A DNA stretch of 23,792 nt from an uncultured Bacillus sp. GTDB taxonomy: Bacteria; Bacillota; Bacilli; Bacillales_B; DSM-18226. The position numbers and the translations under genes are program-made. Shown in pieces: positions 1 through 8,251 of the stretch. Within the stretch, counting starts at the first letter, position 1; each line of letters opens with the position of its first letter. The stretch covers positions 1 through 23,792 of the forward strand of contig NZ_CAMLDX010000051.1 in NCBI RefSeq assembly GCF_946478885.1, in the 5' to 3' direction. The notes beneath the pieces are model-generated. The model worked only from the letters and a program-made list of their open reading frames with translations. It made no database searches and was not told the DNA's origin.

Positions 1-1
1 A

Positions 2-247
2 TATGGACCTTGGCAACCGCTCGAATACTCTTTACCGCAATCCCTCTACGAACCGGATAAGCCAATTGTCGTCAATGAAAAAGAACAGACAGAAAGTGCG
101 GTTTATATTGATGATGCCATCGATGTCATTTGTCATTGTGTAAAAACAGCAAAGCACTCTACACCCGATGCAGAAACGGATACATTCATTATTCAGGCAG
201 GGGAATCAGGGGGATGGTTCCGCTGTTTCCCGAAAAAGTCTCATTAA
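2..247 (+). CDS. C-terminal part of a probable NAD-dependent epimerase/dehydratase-like (extended SDR) protein
   Basis: The reading frame is open from the window edge to a TAA at 245-247 and gives about 81 residues; the start lies outside the window. The fragment begins YGPWQP and later has VYIDDAIDVICHCVKTA. These resemble the YGP stretch and the 'V.vdD...ai..al' region of extended short-chain dehydrogenases that act on nucleotide sugars. The NAD-binding GxxGxxG part would be upstream and cannot be checked. A similar protein (yjaV) lies a few genes upstream of fabHA in B. subtilis, which fits the synteny, but I assign no symbol. The gene converges on the minus-strand gene at 316-654, with a shared hairpin between them. 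The SDR assignment is inference from short motifs. Confidence 0.5.
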   Translation, partial: YGPWQPLEYSLPQSLYEPDKPIVVNEKEQTESAVYIDDAIDVICHCVKTAKHSTPDAETDTFIIQAGESGGWFRCFPKKSH

Positions 248-260
248 TGGTAAGATAATC

Positions 261-320
261 AACCGGTATGTCGACCTTAGAGGATTCTCCACATTAAGGT
301 CAACATACCGGTTATTTATT
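261..320. terminator. Hairpin terminator between convergent genes
   Basis: Arms 261-279 and 295-313 are complementary over 19 bp with one mismatched position, which becomes a G-U wobble in the minus-strand RNA. The loop is 15 nt. The sequence after the second arm is T-rich (ATTTATTT). The hairpin lies exactly between a plus-strand stop (247) and a minus-strand stop (316), as expected for a bidirectional terminator. Confidence 0.75.
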
Positions 321-654
321 TAATCCATTTTTTAATAAATGGAGTAATTTCTTGGATCAGCGGTTTAAACTGCTCGACAGTTGTCATGAGAGTATCAACA
401 TTTCCGGCAAGCTTATCCATATCTATCTGGTTTAAATACTCCATGAGGGGAATATCCCCAATATATAGTCCACTTTTATCAGATCTATGTGGGGAATGGC
501 TCCTTTTTCGGCCAATTAACCAATCATTATCTGATTTTTTCCCTTTATCGTCCTTTTTATCGTAATGTCCTTTTCCCTTTCCAAACATGAACTCGGTGAA
601 TGGATCAAATGCGGGATCATCAGTGTGAATTTCTTTGCGGTCATCCATTTTCAT
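316..654 (-). CDS. Small charged protein of unknown function, YjzB position / YppG-like tail
   Basis: This 112-residue hydrophilic protein has a Lys/Asp/Gly-rich first half and an amphipathic C-terminal half ending in VEQFKPLIQEITPFIKKWIK. There is no signal peptide and no membrane segment. The start is supported by AAGGAGG five bases before the ATG; a second ATG two codons later is less well spaced. The tail 'Dtlm..v.qf.Pliq...P.ik' resembles the ends of small Bacillus proteins such as YppG and YqfQ; this is recollection, not a search result. In B. subtilis the small gene yjzB lies upstream of fabHA, so this may be its positional counterpart. No biochemical function can be proposed. It is transcribed divergently from fabH. 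Confidence 0.6.
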   Translation of the reverse strand: MKMDDRKEIHTDDPAFDPFTEFMFGKGKGHYDKKDDKGKKSDNDWLIGRKRSHSPHRSDKSGLYIGDIPLMEYLNQIDMDKLAGNVDTLMTTVEQFKPLIQEITPFIKKWIK

Positions 655-763
655 ACCGGCCTCCTTAATAGGTATCTCTTATTAAACTATGAAAGGGTAA
701 CACAAAAGGAATGGACATTTTATGGATTTTCGCACAGATAGGCAGATGTAATTTGAAATAATG

Positions 764-793
764 TTGCGCAAATGCTTCTATATTTGTTAAAAT
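764..793 (+). promoter_or_regulatory. Candidate sigma-A promoter of fabH-fabF
   Basis: A weak -35 (TTGCGC, 764-769) and a good -10 (TAAAAT, 788-793) are separated by 18 bp. Transcription would start close to 800, inside the FapR-like operator. No other convincing promoter is visible in the fabH upstream region. Confidence 0.45.
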
Positions 794-810
794 TAGTACC
801 AAGTCATAAT
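792..810 (+). promoter_or_regulatory. FapR-type operator upstream of fabH
   Basis: The sequence ATTAGTACCAAGTCATAAT matches the palindromic FapR consensus ATTAGTACCTGATACTAAT as I recall it at 14 of 19 positions, with a perfect left half-site. It overlaps the -10 and the start point of the candidate fabH promoter. FapR represses fabHA-fabF in B. subtilis and is relieved by malonyl-CoA. Binding here is inferred from the match and position. Confidence 0.6.
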
Positions 811-894
811 ATTTACTAATAAATGGTGCTGGAAGCAAAGTACATTGATATGTTTATTTATGAAAATAAAGTTTTTAAAAAGGAGCTGGAAAAA

Positions 895-1827
895 ATGAAC
901 GCAGGAATTTTAGGAATTGGCAGAGCGTTGCCTGAAAAAATAATAACTAATTTTGATTTAGAAAAAGTGATGGATACAAGTGATGAATGGATTCGAACAA
1001 GAACGGGCATTGAAGAGCGCAGAATTGCAGATGATGCAACGAAGACCTCTGATTTAGCCTATCAGGCTGCTGAGCAGGCGCTTAAAAACGCTAGTCTGAC
1101 CCCTGAGGATATTGATCTAATTATTGTTGCAACAGTAACACCGGATGCTCCTTTTCCCTCCGTTGCCTGTATGATTCAGGAGCGCCTTGGGGCAAAAAAG
1201 GCTGCTGCCATGGACTTGGGAGCTGCATGCGCCGGGTTTATGTATGGAATGGTAACAGCCAAGCAGTTTATTGAAAGTGAAACATATAAGTATATTCTTG
1301 TGGTAGGTGTAGAAAAATTATCAAAGATTACAGACTGGGATGATCGGAATACAGCTGTTCTTTTTGGCGATGGAGCTGGTGCCGTTGTAATGGGAAAGGT
1401 ATCTGAAGGACGCGGTATTTTGGCTTTTGAGCTTGGGGCAGATGGCACCGGTGCCAAGCATTTATATCAGGATGAATATATTATTATGAATGGTAGAGAG
1501 GTATTTAAATTTGCTGTCCGCCAAATGGCTGAAAGCTGCGTAAATGTCCTTGAGAAAGCAGGTCTGCAAAAAGAAGATGTCGATTTTCTTATTCCGCATC
1601 AGGCTAATATTCGCATTATGGAAGCTTCACGTCAGCGGCTGGATTTGCCTGAGGATAAGATGTCCAGAACCATTAAAAAATACGGGAATACCTCATCGTC
1701 CTCCATTCCAATTGCGATGGTAGAAGAGTACGAAGCAGGGAAAATTAAAGATGATGATCTGATTGTAATGGTGGGATTCGGAGGTGGATTGACCTGGGGT
1801 GCCATTGCGCTGCGTTGGGGACGTTAA
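895..1827 (+). CDS. fabH: Beta-ketoacyl-[ACP] synthase III (KAS III)
   Basis: FabH condenses a short acyl-CoA (often branched in Bacillus) with malonyl-ACP to start type II fatty-acid synthesis in the cytosol. From the chosen start the protein has 310 residues, the usual length. The catalytic triad is visible: Cys112 in GAACAGF, His235 in PHQANIR and Asn265 in GNTSSSS, with the glycine-rich GFGGGLTWG near the C terminus. The frame opens earlier at 823, but I choose ATG 895. It is preceded by AAAGGAG and gives the standard [14 protein letters not shown] start, whereas the upstream extension is unlike the family and has no ribosome binding site. It is followed after 50 bases by fabF, as in the B. 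subtilis fabHA-fabF operon, and is probably repressed by FapR through the operator at 792-810. Confidence 0.96.
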   Translation: MNAGILGIGRALPEKIITNFDLEKVMDTSDEWIRTRTGIEERRIADDATKTSDLAYQAAEQALKNASLTPEDIDLIIVATVTPDAPFPSVACMIQERLGAKKAAAMDLGAACAGFMYGMVTAKQFIESETYKYILVVGVEKLSKITDWDDRNTAVLFGDGAGAVVMGKVSEGRGILAFELGADGTGAKHLYQDEYIIMNGREVFKFAVRQMAESCVNVLEKAGLQKEDVDFLIPHQANIRIMEASRQRLDLPEDKMSRTIKKYGNTSSSSIPIAMVEEYEAGKIKDDDLIVMVGFGGGLTWGAIALRWGR

Positions 1828-1877
1828 TCTTGATCAAATAAGAGAGATAAAAAATAAAGAATAGGAGTGTTTAGCAA

Positions 1878-3116
1878 ATGGAAAAGCGAAGAGTAGTTGT
1901 TACGGGGGTAGGAGCTGTAACACCGCTTGGCAATGATGCTGAAACAACTTGGACTAATATTATTGGCGCTGTATCAGGGATCGGGCCGCTGACCAGAATT
2001 AACGCGGATGATTTTCCGGCAAAGGTTGCCGCAGAAGTGAAGGATTTTGATCCGACAGTATTTATGGAGAAAAAAGATGCACGTAAAATGGATCGTTTTA
2101 CCCAGTTTGCTGTTGCCGCGTCACTGATGGCGGTTAAAGATGCCGGATTAGAAATTACGGAAGAAAATTCAGAGAGAATTGGTGTGTGGATTGGATCCGG
2201 TATTGGCGGAATGGAAACATTTGAAAATCAATTTGAGACCTTTTTGCAAAAAGGATATCGTAGAGTCAGTCCGTTCTTTGTCCCTATGTTAATTCCGGAT
2301 ATGGCTACCGGACAGGTGTCCATAATGCTTGGGGCCAAGGGATTTAATTCATGTACGGTGACTGCCTGCGCTACCGGGACAAACTCTATTGGTGATGCAT
2401 TTAAAGTCATTCAGCGCGGTGATGCGATTGCTATGGTTACCGGTGGGGCTGAAGCACCGATTACAAGAATGTCTGTTGCCGGATTTTGTGCCAATACGGC
2501 ATTAAGCACAAATCCGGATCCGAAAACGGCATGCCGCCCGTTTGATGCAGACAGGGATGGTTTTATCCTTGGAGAGGGTGCCGGAATTCTAGTGTTAGAG
2601 GAATTAGAGCATGCTTTAGCCCGCGGAGCAAAGATTTATGCGGAAATCATCGGCTATGGTTCAACTGGCGATGCGTATCATATTACTGCACCGGCACCTG
2701 CAGGTGAAGGCGGAGCGCGTGCAATGAAAATGGCGATTCAAGATGGCGGTCTTACACCGAAGGATATTGATTATATCAATGCTCATGGTACAAGTACGGC
2801 TTATAATGATAAGTTTGAAACAGCGGCAATCAAGGAAGTATTTGCTGAGCATGCGAAGGAACTGGCCATCAGCTCGACGAAATCGATGACAGGTCATTTA
2901 TTAGGGGCTGCCGGAGGAGTTGAGGCTATCTTCTCGGTGCTTTCGATCAAAGAAGGCATTTTGCCTCCAACAATTAATTATGTTACACCGGATCCTGATT
3001 GTGACTTGGATTATGTGCCGAACAAAGCTAGAAAGCAAGAAATTAAATCGGCAATGAGCAATTCTCTCGGCTTCGGCGGACATAATGCAACGATTGTCTT
3101 TAAAAAATATGAATAA
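1878..3116 (+). CDS. fabF: Beta-ketoacyl-[ACP] synthase II (KAS II)
   Basis: FabF catalyses the elongation condensations of type II fatty-acid synthesis, adding malonyl-ACP to acyl-ACP. The protein has 412 residues, typical for the family. The Cys-His-His triad is visible: Cys164 in TACATGTNS, His303 in NAHGTST and His340 in [10 protein letters not shown]. The C-terminal [12 protein letters not shown] motif is intact. An AGGAGTG ribosome binding site precedes the ATG. It probably shares the fabH promoter, because the 50-base gap shows no terminator. Transcription should end at the long hairpin just after the stop codon. In B. subtilis yjaZ follows directly; here an IS110 element separates the two. 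Confidence 0.96.
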   Translation: MEKRRVVVTGVGAVTPLGNDAETTWTNIIGAVSGIGPLTRINADDFPAKVAAEVKDFDPTVFMEKKDARKMDRFTQFAVAASLMAVKDAGLEITEENSERIGVWIGSGIGGMETFENQFETFLQKGYRRVSPFFVPMLIPDMATGQVSIMLGAKGFNSCTVTACATGTNSIGDAFKVIQRGDAIAMVTGGAEAPITRMSVAGFCANTALSTNPDPKTACRPFDADRDGFILGEGAGILVLEELEHALARGAKIYAEIIGYGSTGDAYHITAPAPAGEGGARAMKMAIQDGGLTPKDIDYINAHGTSTAYNDKFETAAIKEVFAEHAKELAISSTKSMTGHLLGAAGGVEAIFSVLSIKEGILPPTINYVTPDPDCDLDYVPNKARKQEIKSAMSNSLGFGGHNATIVFKKYE

Positions 3117-3118
3117 AC

Positions 3119-3230
3119 AAAGGGGCTGTCCCAACAGCAAAGGTGTCAGGTACCATATCTATTATCACGTTGCAATGGCAATGGATATAGATGAATGGTG
3201 GTTGTCACCTTATGGGACAGCCCCTTTCTT
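3119..3230 (+). terminator. Composite terminator after fabF with a 70-80 nt insert between its arms
   Basis: AAAGGGGCTGTCCCA (3119-3133) is the exact reverse complement of TGGGACAGCCCCTTT (3213-3227), and a short TCTT follows. Between the arms lies about 80 nt that includes GGTGTCAGGTACC and a partly complementary TTGTCACCTT, so the whole may fold as a long branched hairpin rather than a simple terminator. Arms of the type GGGGCTGTCCC are common in Bacillus terminators (recollection). Confidence 0.7.
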
Positions 3231-3272
3231 ACCTCCAGTCAAGTATTTTTAAAAATTTTATTTGAAGAAGTG

Positions 3273-3318
3273 ATTTAGTTTTTAGAGGGAGGGGTACCCC
3301 TCCCTCTAAAAACTAAAT
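3273..3318. repeat. 46-bp perfect palindrome (23-bp arms, no loop)
   Basis: Every base from 3273 to 3295 pairs with its mirror from 3296 to 3318. The centre is GGGGTACCCC at 3291-3300, flanked by AGAGGGA/TCCCTCT and then TTTAG-type AT-rich ends. It lies between the fabF terminator and the 3' end of the IS110 transposase, 75 bp from the latter. No long T-run follows on either strand, so it is not a typical terminator. Confidence 0.95.
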
Positions 3319-3393
3319 TTGTGTATACTAAATAGACCTAGCTTTTATCATTTTTTTTCGCAAGGTCGATTATGATATGATATAGTTAATGGG

Positions 3394-4614
3394 TTACGAA
3401 CCAGTTGATGCTGTTTCGTAATTATAAAGGATTCCGTGTGTAATAAGATGAAACGTCACTTTCAAGAACTTATTCATACACGCAACGGACGCAACTTTGT
3501 GAGGTTTTCTCTGAGGTTGCGTTTTTAATTTATCATAATATTCCACTAGATGATTCTTAGTTTTATTACGTAATGTAATCATGGTTTGAACCATAAAGAA
3601 TAAAATTTTCCGTAGTTTATTGTTTCCCCTTTTGTTCATCTTGTCCTTATAAAACGTGTTACCTGATTGATAGCGCATCATATCAATCCCTACATAGGCA
3701 TTTAATTGCTTATGGTTTTTAAAACGTCGTATATCCCCTAATTCGCCAATGATTCGAACAGCTGTTGTCTCCCCTATTCCTGGAAATGACCGAAGTACAT
3801 GATATTCTATACGGTCATTCGAAAGCTCAACCATTTGCTTCACAAGCTGTTCTTTTTTCTCTTTTAAGTCCGCAATGCGGCTTGCGTAATCCTTGACTTG
3901 ATCGCAACGTACATCTTCGCTTGAAATCGCTGGATAAGAGGATTTGGCTGCTTCAAGGAGAGCAATCCCTTTCTCTTCTGCTCGTTTCAACGACAAGTTT
4001 TTTCGTGTATTTGCTTTTAATCGATTGCGAATCACCGTTTTTGAATGGGCTAACACTTCATCGGGATGAGGGTACAATTGCACGATATTCAAAAACAAGG
4101 CAGAACGATTGGTAAATAGTTGTTCTAATTCAGGAAAACTCAATTGTAGAATGGCGTGTAAACGGCTATACAAGTGTGTAATCTCACTATCTAACTCATC
4201 ATAGTAACGTGTAAGTCCACGCATTTGTTGGTAGTATTCCTCTTCTTGATACGTCTGTTCACGCTCTACTCGAAAATGAGATTTTGCCAGCTCATGCGCA
4301 TCCCCTTTATCTGTTTTTTGGCGGCGTATTGAAGCCATTTGTAAGTTTGCCTCAAGTGGATTCATACGGCAATATGTATAATCATAGTCTTGAAAAAATC
4401 GTTCCAATGGTTTGGAATAGACTCCAGTTGCTTCAAAAACAATCTCAGGTGCTTTTCTATCTTGATGTGTTAGGGCTTGAAGTATTTCATGAAGCTGCTG
4501 AAAAGAAGGACGATTATGGTCAATCTCTTTTTCTACTTCACATTGACGGGACTTATTGTAAATGACCATCGTACTTTTCCCCATACTCACATCAAAGGCT
4601 ACAACATGTTTCAT
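3394..4614 (-). CDS. IS110-family transposase (DEDD recombinase)
   Basis: The protein has 406 residues, full length for the family. The N-terminal RuvC-like DEDD domain shows Asp8 in VVAFDVS, Glu61 in FEATGVY, and Asp102 and Asp105 in KTDKGDAHELA. A central coiled, charged region follows. The C-terminal transposase_20 domain starts around 273 (LRSFPGIGETTA) and contains the presumed catalytic Ser317 in RYQSGN. An AAAAGGAG site precedes the ATG at 4614. The enzyme recombines DNA through circular intermediates; for the characterised member IS621 it is guided by a bridge RNA encoded in the leader. No frameshift or stop is present, so it may be active. It is transcribed against fabF and yjaZ. Confidence 0.95.
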   Translation of the reverse strand: MKHVVAFDVSMGKSTMVIYNKSRQCEVEKEIDHNRPSFQQLHEILQALTHQDRKAPEIVFEATGVYSKPLERFFQDYDYTYCRMNPLEANLQMASIRRQKTDKGDAHELAKSHFRVEREQTYQEEEYYQQMRGLTRYYDELDSEITHLYSRLHAILQLSFPELEQLFTNRSALFLNIVQLYPHPDEVLAHSKTVIRNRLKANTRKNLSLKRAEEKGIALLEAAKSSYPAISSEDVRCDQVKDYASRIADLKEKKEQLVKQMVELSNDRIEYHVLRSFPGIGETTAVRIIGELGDIRRFKNHKQLNAYVGIDMMRYQSGNTFYKDKMNKRGNNKLRKILFFMVQTMITLRNKTKNHLVEYYDKLKTQPQRKPHKVASVACMNKFLKVTFHLITHGILYNYETASTGS

Positions 4615-4701
4615 TATTCCCTTTTCTCCTTTTTAGCCAATCATAGAAGTCTTCACAGTGCCTTATCGATTCCCTTTTCTTTTACACGATCTCGAGGATC
4701 C

Positions 4702-4860
4702 AACATACTAAACTGATTCAAATAAGGGTGTGAAGTTGGTCTGTTTTTAATACGGACTCTTTATTGATCCAAGGGGCTGTTCGACCTTCCTTCACTTCTA
4801 CTATAAAAAAATAGTAGCACAAACCATGGCCTTGGTCTGTACTACTAATGTTAGTATGTT
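4702..4860 (-). ncRNA. Candidate IS110 bridge-type RNA in the transposase leader
   Basis: Read on the minus strand, this stretch folds as a nested structure. A 10-bp closing stem (4851-4860 with 4702-4711) encloses two elements. The first is a 15-bp hairpin (4833-4847 with 4812-4826) that pairs fully in minus-strand RNA if two G-U pairs are allowed. The second is a stem of 6+4 bp (4790-4795 with 4730-4735; 4783-4786 with 4738-4741) split by a 3/2-nt internal loop and closing a 41-nt loop. Position (5' of an IS110 transposase) and loop-bearing stems fit the known bridge RNA design. Guide sequences and ends are not established. The first hairpin is followed by T7 and could instead simply be a terminator. 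Confidence 0.45.
4805..4847 (-). terminator. Intrinsic terminator-like hairpin in the IS110 leader
   Basis: Arms 4833-4847 and 4812-4826 pair over 15 bp in minus-strand RNA and are followed directly by seven Us (4805-4811). A competing hairpin pairs 4811-4817 with 4798-4804 and would disrupt the terminator. It could block read-through into the transposase, as in many insertion sequences, or be part of a bridge-type RNA. Confidence 0.6.
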
Positions 4861-5056
4861 TATTTTGTAGTTATGTGAGTTTATTTAAAGTAGCAGGTCT
4901 TTGTTTGGATTTTGCGAAAAAAACGGGATAGATAAGATATAAAAGAAAGAATATTCCGCAAATTTATGAGAAAAGCGAAGTGCCAGGAACGGATCTCAGT
5001 AAGTTTAACAAAGCTACATGTTTATTCATACATTATGGGGAGGGGAGGCAGAGAAA

Positions 5057-5836
5057 ATGGGAATAAAACGGACTGATCAATGGATGGAAACCGACTTAAA
5101 TCATCCTGTGAGGATGTGCAGAAGGCTTTCATTATCTCAAGATGAAGGAGAAGCAAAAAAGCTGTATCATTATTTGCAACGATTCGGAATGTATCGGCCC
5201 GGGAGAATGGCAGGAAAAATCTATAACACATTAGTTGAAAAGGCTGTCTGGGAGAAGGCCGTGGACATTTATGAGCACTATCGAAAAAAATGGAAAGGTC
5301 CGGATATTCCCGTTTATATTTTTCCTAAAAACAGAATCATATTTGAGCCGGATTCGGATAAATCAGGTGTCTCCTTCCCAGATCGAATGTTTCTCTTTTT
5401 GGATGATATTAAGGAAGAAAAGGAATTGGCTGCGTTGATTGTCCATGAGTACCATCATGTATGCCGGCTAAACCGACTTCATAAATCAATAAAGGATTAT
5501 ACATTGCTTGATTCTATGGTGATGGAGGGACTGGCGGAATTCACTGTGAAAGCATCATACGGGACTCAATACAATGCAACGTGGACATCCTTATATTCGC
5601 CGGAAGAGATATCCTATTATTGGAAAAGATATATCAAGGATTACTTGCATATGAAAAGAACAGATTCCCTTCATGACAGGCTGCTATATGGACTTGGTAA
5701 ATACCCGAACTTGCTAGGTTATTCCTGCGGATATTATCTCATTTTGCAGCAGCAAGAATGCGCAAAATGGACCATTCATGATACTTTTTCCCTGCCGGCA
5801 GAGGAGCTTATTACTTCTTATGACTCCCTATGCTAA
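5057..5836 (+). CDS. yjaZ: YjaZ-like DUF2268 putative zinc metalloprotease
   Basis: The protein has 259 residues from ATG 5057. It shows an HExxH-type motif, VHEYHH (His130, Glu131, His134), followed about 45 residues later by the EGLAEF region that could supply a third ligand. This is the DUF2268 arrangement (predicted Zn-dependent protease). There is no signal peptide. The frame opens at 5018, but ATG 5057 has a GGGGAGG site and gives the expected MGIKRTDQW start, while 5018 has none. It follows fabF in B. subtilis; here the IS110 element intervenes and may separate it from its original upstream sequence. The substrate is unknown and the proteolytic role is predicted only. Confidence 0.8.
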   Translation: MGIKRTDQWMETDLNHPVRMCRRLSLSQDEGEAKKLYHYLQRFGMYRPGRMAGKIYNTLVEKAVWEKAVDIYEHYRKKWKGPDIPVYIFPKNRIIFEPDSDKSGVSFPDRMFLFLDDIKEEKELAALIVHEYHHVCRLNRLHKSIKDYTLLDSMVMEGLAEFTVKASYGTQYNATWTSLYSPEEISYYWKRYIKDYLHMKRTDSLHDRLLYGLGKYPNLLGYSCGYYLILQQQECAKWTIHDTFSLPAEELITSYDSLC

Positions 5837-6017
5837 ACTCACTTTTAATGCAATATATAGTGAACAGAAATGAAGCAGGATCAGGCTTTAATAACAATCA
5901 TATGCATATAAAAACAAGAAAAACAAAATTGGATGGAAAGCGCACTTTTAGGAATAATTTAACACATAACTGCCTATACTGATTGACAAATAGTTAGTTG
6001 AAGTGAGGGGTAAATAT

Positions 6018-6767
6018 ATGTTGTATCTTCATGATGTGTGGGTTAATTGGTTCGAAGGAGAAGAGAATGGATATAATGTATGTCATTTTCACGAATGGCG
6101 AAAAGACGATGGAATTGAATTGCTTGATCAGGTACCATTATTAAAAATAGATACCGTTCTTTTTAACTACATAGAAAATGACTTGGCAGAGCTACCGAAG
6201 CAATTATTAGAAGATATTTACCAAAAAGCATTTTTGCGAAAAAATCATGAGCGTAGTCAGCTCGATTATTGTTTTGTTGTTTCTGATGGTAAAGGTATTC
6301 TAGCAGTTGATACAATTGGATATACTATTCCAATCCGCAAAAGCAGACTCATTCCGCGTCAGGAACAACTGGCATTTGAAATGCTGGAAAATCATGAAAC
6401 CATTCATTATTCCTTTACTCCTGGACAAACACAAATGAAGGAATTCCATATTCTATCGCCTCAGCCGGGTTTAATGCGCGGGCTGACAAGGAAGGAAAGG
6501 CAGTTAAAGCAGCTTTTATTCATGGCACTTGATCAATTATACACATCAAAAAATGTTGCTGAAGTCAGATATTGGTATACAGAGTGGAGACCAGACTTAT
6601 ATCATATAATCCAGCATCTAGACTTTGAAGAAGCTTGGGAGCAACTTTTTGAGGAGTCGAAGGAAGGCTGGAGCAGTAAGCATGAAAGCTTTTGTGAAAA
6701 TATCATAAAGGGGCAGCCATTTTTTGAGAAATTATGGGATATGGAGCGTGGGCATAAAGTAAACTAA
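6018..6767 (+). CDS. yjbA: YjbA-like protein of unknown function (UPF0736/DUF3603)
   Basis: The protein has 249 residues and begins [20 protein letters not shown], the sequence I recall for the YjbA family. It is soluble, acidic and rich in Trp/Tyr, with no signal peptide or membrane segment. The frame extends to a GTG at 6003, but that codon lies inside the likely ribosome binding site (GTGAGGGG) of ATG 6018. In B. subtilis yjbA lies next to trpS, as here, but there the app operon separates it from yjaZ; app is absent in this window. No function is known. A strong hairpin overlaps its stop codon. Confidence 0.85.
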   Translation: MLYLHDVWVNWFEGEENGYNVCHFHEWRKDDGIELLDQVPLLKIDTVLFNYIENDLAELPKQLLEDIYQKAFLRKNHERSQLDYCFVVSDGKGILAVDTIGYTIPIRKSRLIPRQEQLAFEMLENHETIHYSFTPGQTQMKEFHILSPQPGLMRGLTRKERQLKQLLFMALDQLYTSKNVAEVRYWYTEWRPDLYHIIQHLDFEEAWEQLFEESKEGWSSKHESFCENIIKGQPFFEKLWDMERGHKVN

Positions 6768-6799
6768 AAGGAGCAGAGAATCATTCTCCGCTCCTTTTT
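6766..6799 (+). terminator. Terminator of yjbA
   Basis: AAAAGGAGC (6766-6774) pairs with GCTCCTTTT (6790-6798), with an inner GAGAA/TTCTC pair. T5 follows as part of the arm. The stop codon of yjbA lies at the base of the hairpin. Confidence 0.85.
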
Positions 6800-6808
6800 G
6801 TGATAGAA

Positions 6809-6838
6809 TAAAATATCCGCTAGCAGAGGGATATTTTT
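6809..6838 (-). terminator. Terminator of trpS
   Basis: AAATATCC (6811-6818) and GGATATTT (6829-6836) form an 8-bp stem just beyond the trpS stop codon. The minus-strand tail is TATT, so it is a weak terminator. Confidence 0.55.
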
Positions 6839-6844
6839 CTGTTC

Positions 6845-7837
<993 letters not shown>

Positions 7838-8011
7838 TTATTTATCCTCCTAATTTTTATGTACAATTATAATATTGGGTGTTTATATGAATGCTGCCTT
7901 CGAAAAAATGAAGGTCGTCCCGGTATGCCTTATGAGGTCTGTTCCTTATTACGGCAAATAAAGGGTCCATTACAACATTACCCTGCAATCGTATGAAAAT
8001 CAATATTATTT

Positions 8012-8039
8012 AGTATAGTGATAAACGGTAAAAAAGCAA
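8012..8039 (-). promoter_or_regulatory. Candidate sigma-A promoter of trpS
   Basis: On the minus strand TTGCTT (8034-8039) and TATACT (8012-8017) are separated by 16 bp. Transcription would start near 8005, leaving a leader of about 170 nt before trpS. The 7838-8251 gap otherwise holds only this promoter and the terminator at 8153-8184. No T-box sequence AGGGTGGTACC or its complement was seen. Confidence 0.5.
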
Positions 8040-8152
8040 TTCTATTTGATGGATTTAAAAAACTTGTATATTTCCTTCTTAAAGGATCATAAATCTGCTA
8101 CATAAGAGGAAGAGATGAACGGTACGTTTAGCTTGATTAAAAGGCCATCTTT

Positions 8153-8184
8153 AAAAAAAACGACCTCATTGAGATCGTTTTTTT
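8153..8184 (-). terminator. Terminator of the small gene upstream of trpS
   Basis: The hairpin ACGA-T-CTC / GAG-G-TCGT, with A-rich and T-rich ends, pairs completely in minus-strand RNA (one U-G pair) and is followed by T8. It lies downstream of the minus-strand gene ending at 8252 and separates it from the trpS promoter. Confidence 0.8.
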
Positions 8185-8251
8185 ATAAAAAGAAGGACCG
8201 GATTTTAATATCTGCATCCCGAAATGTCCCTGTCATCAAGACTCGCACGGA

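Larger units (their letters stand above)
3352..4923 (-). mobile_element. IS110-family insertion element (approximate limits)
   Basis: The element contains one intact transposase gene on the minus strand, a short 3' flank and a long 5' non-coding leader of about 300 bases; that asymmetry is typical of the IS110 group. The limits given are a 12-bp perfect inverted repeat: 3352-3363 (seven Ts then CGCAA) and 4912-4923 (TTGCG then seven As). IS110 elements often lack terminal repeats and make little or no target duplication, so the true ends cannot be fixed without an empty site. It sits between fabF and yjaZ, which are neighbours in B. subtilis, so it is an insertion into an intergenic region. 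Confidence 0.7.

Noticed and set aside
3362..3369. AAGGTCGA shared between the IS 3' flank and the leader RNA (4780-4789 region) as a donor guide
   Set aside because: An 8-base match in windows of this size is expected by chance, and its orientation does not clearly fit the donor-guide layout.
5018..5056. Upstream start for yjaZ
   Set aside because: No ribosome binding site at ATG 5018; ATG 5057 has GGGGAGG.
5983..6016. TTGACA at 5983-5988 as the yjbA promoter
   Set aside because: No -10 at 16-18 bp; the only TAAATA is 22 bp away and overlaps the ribosome binding site region.
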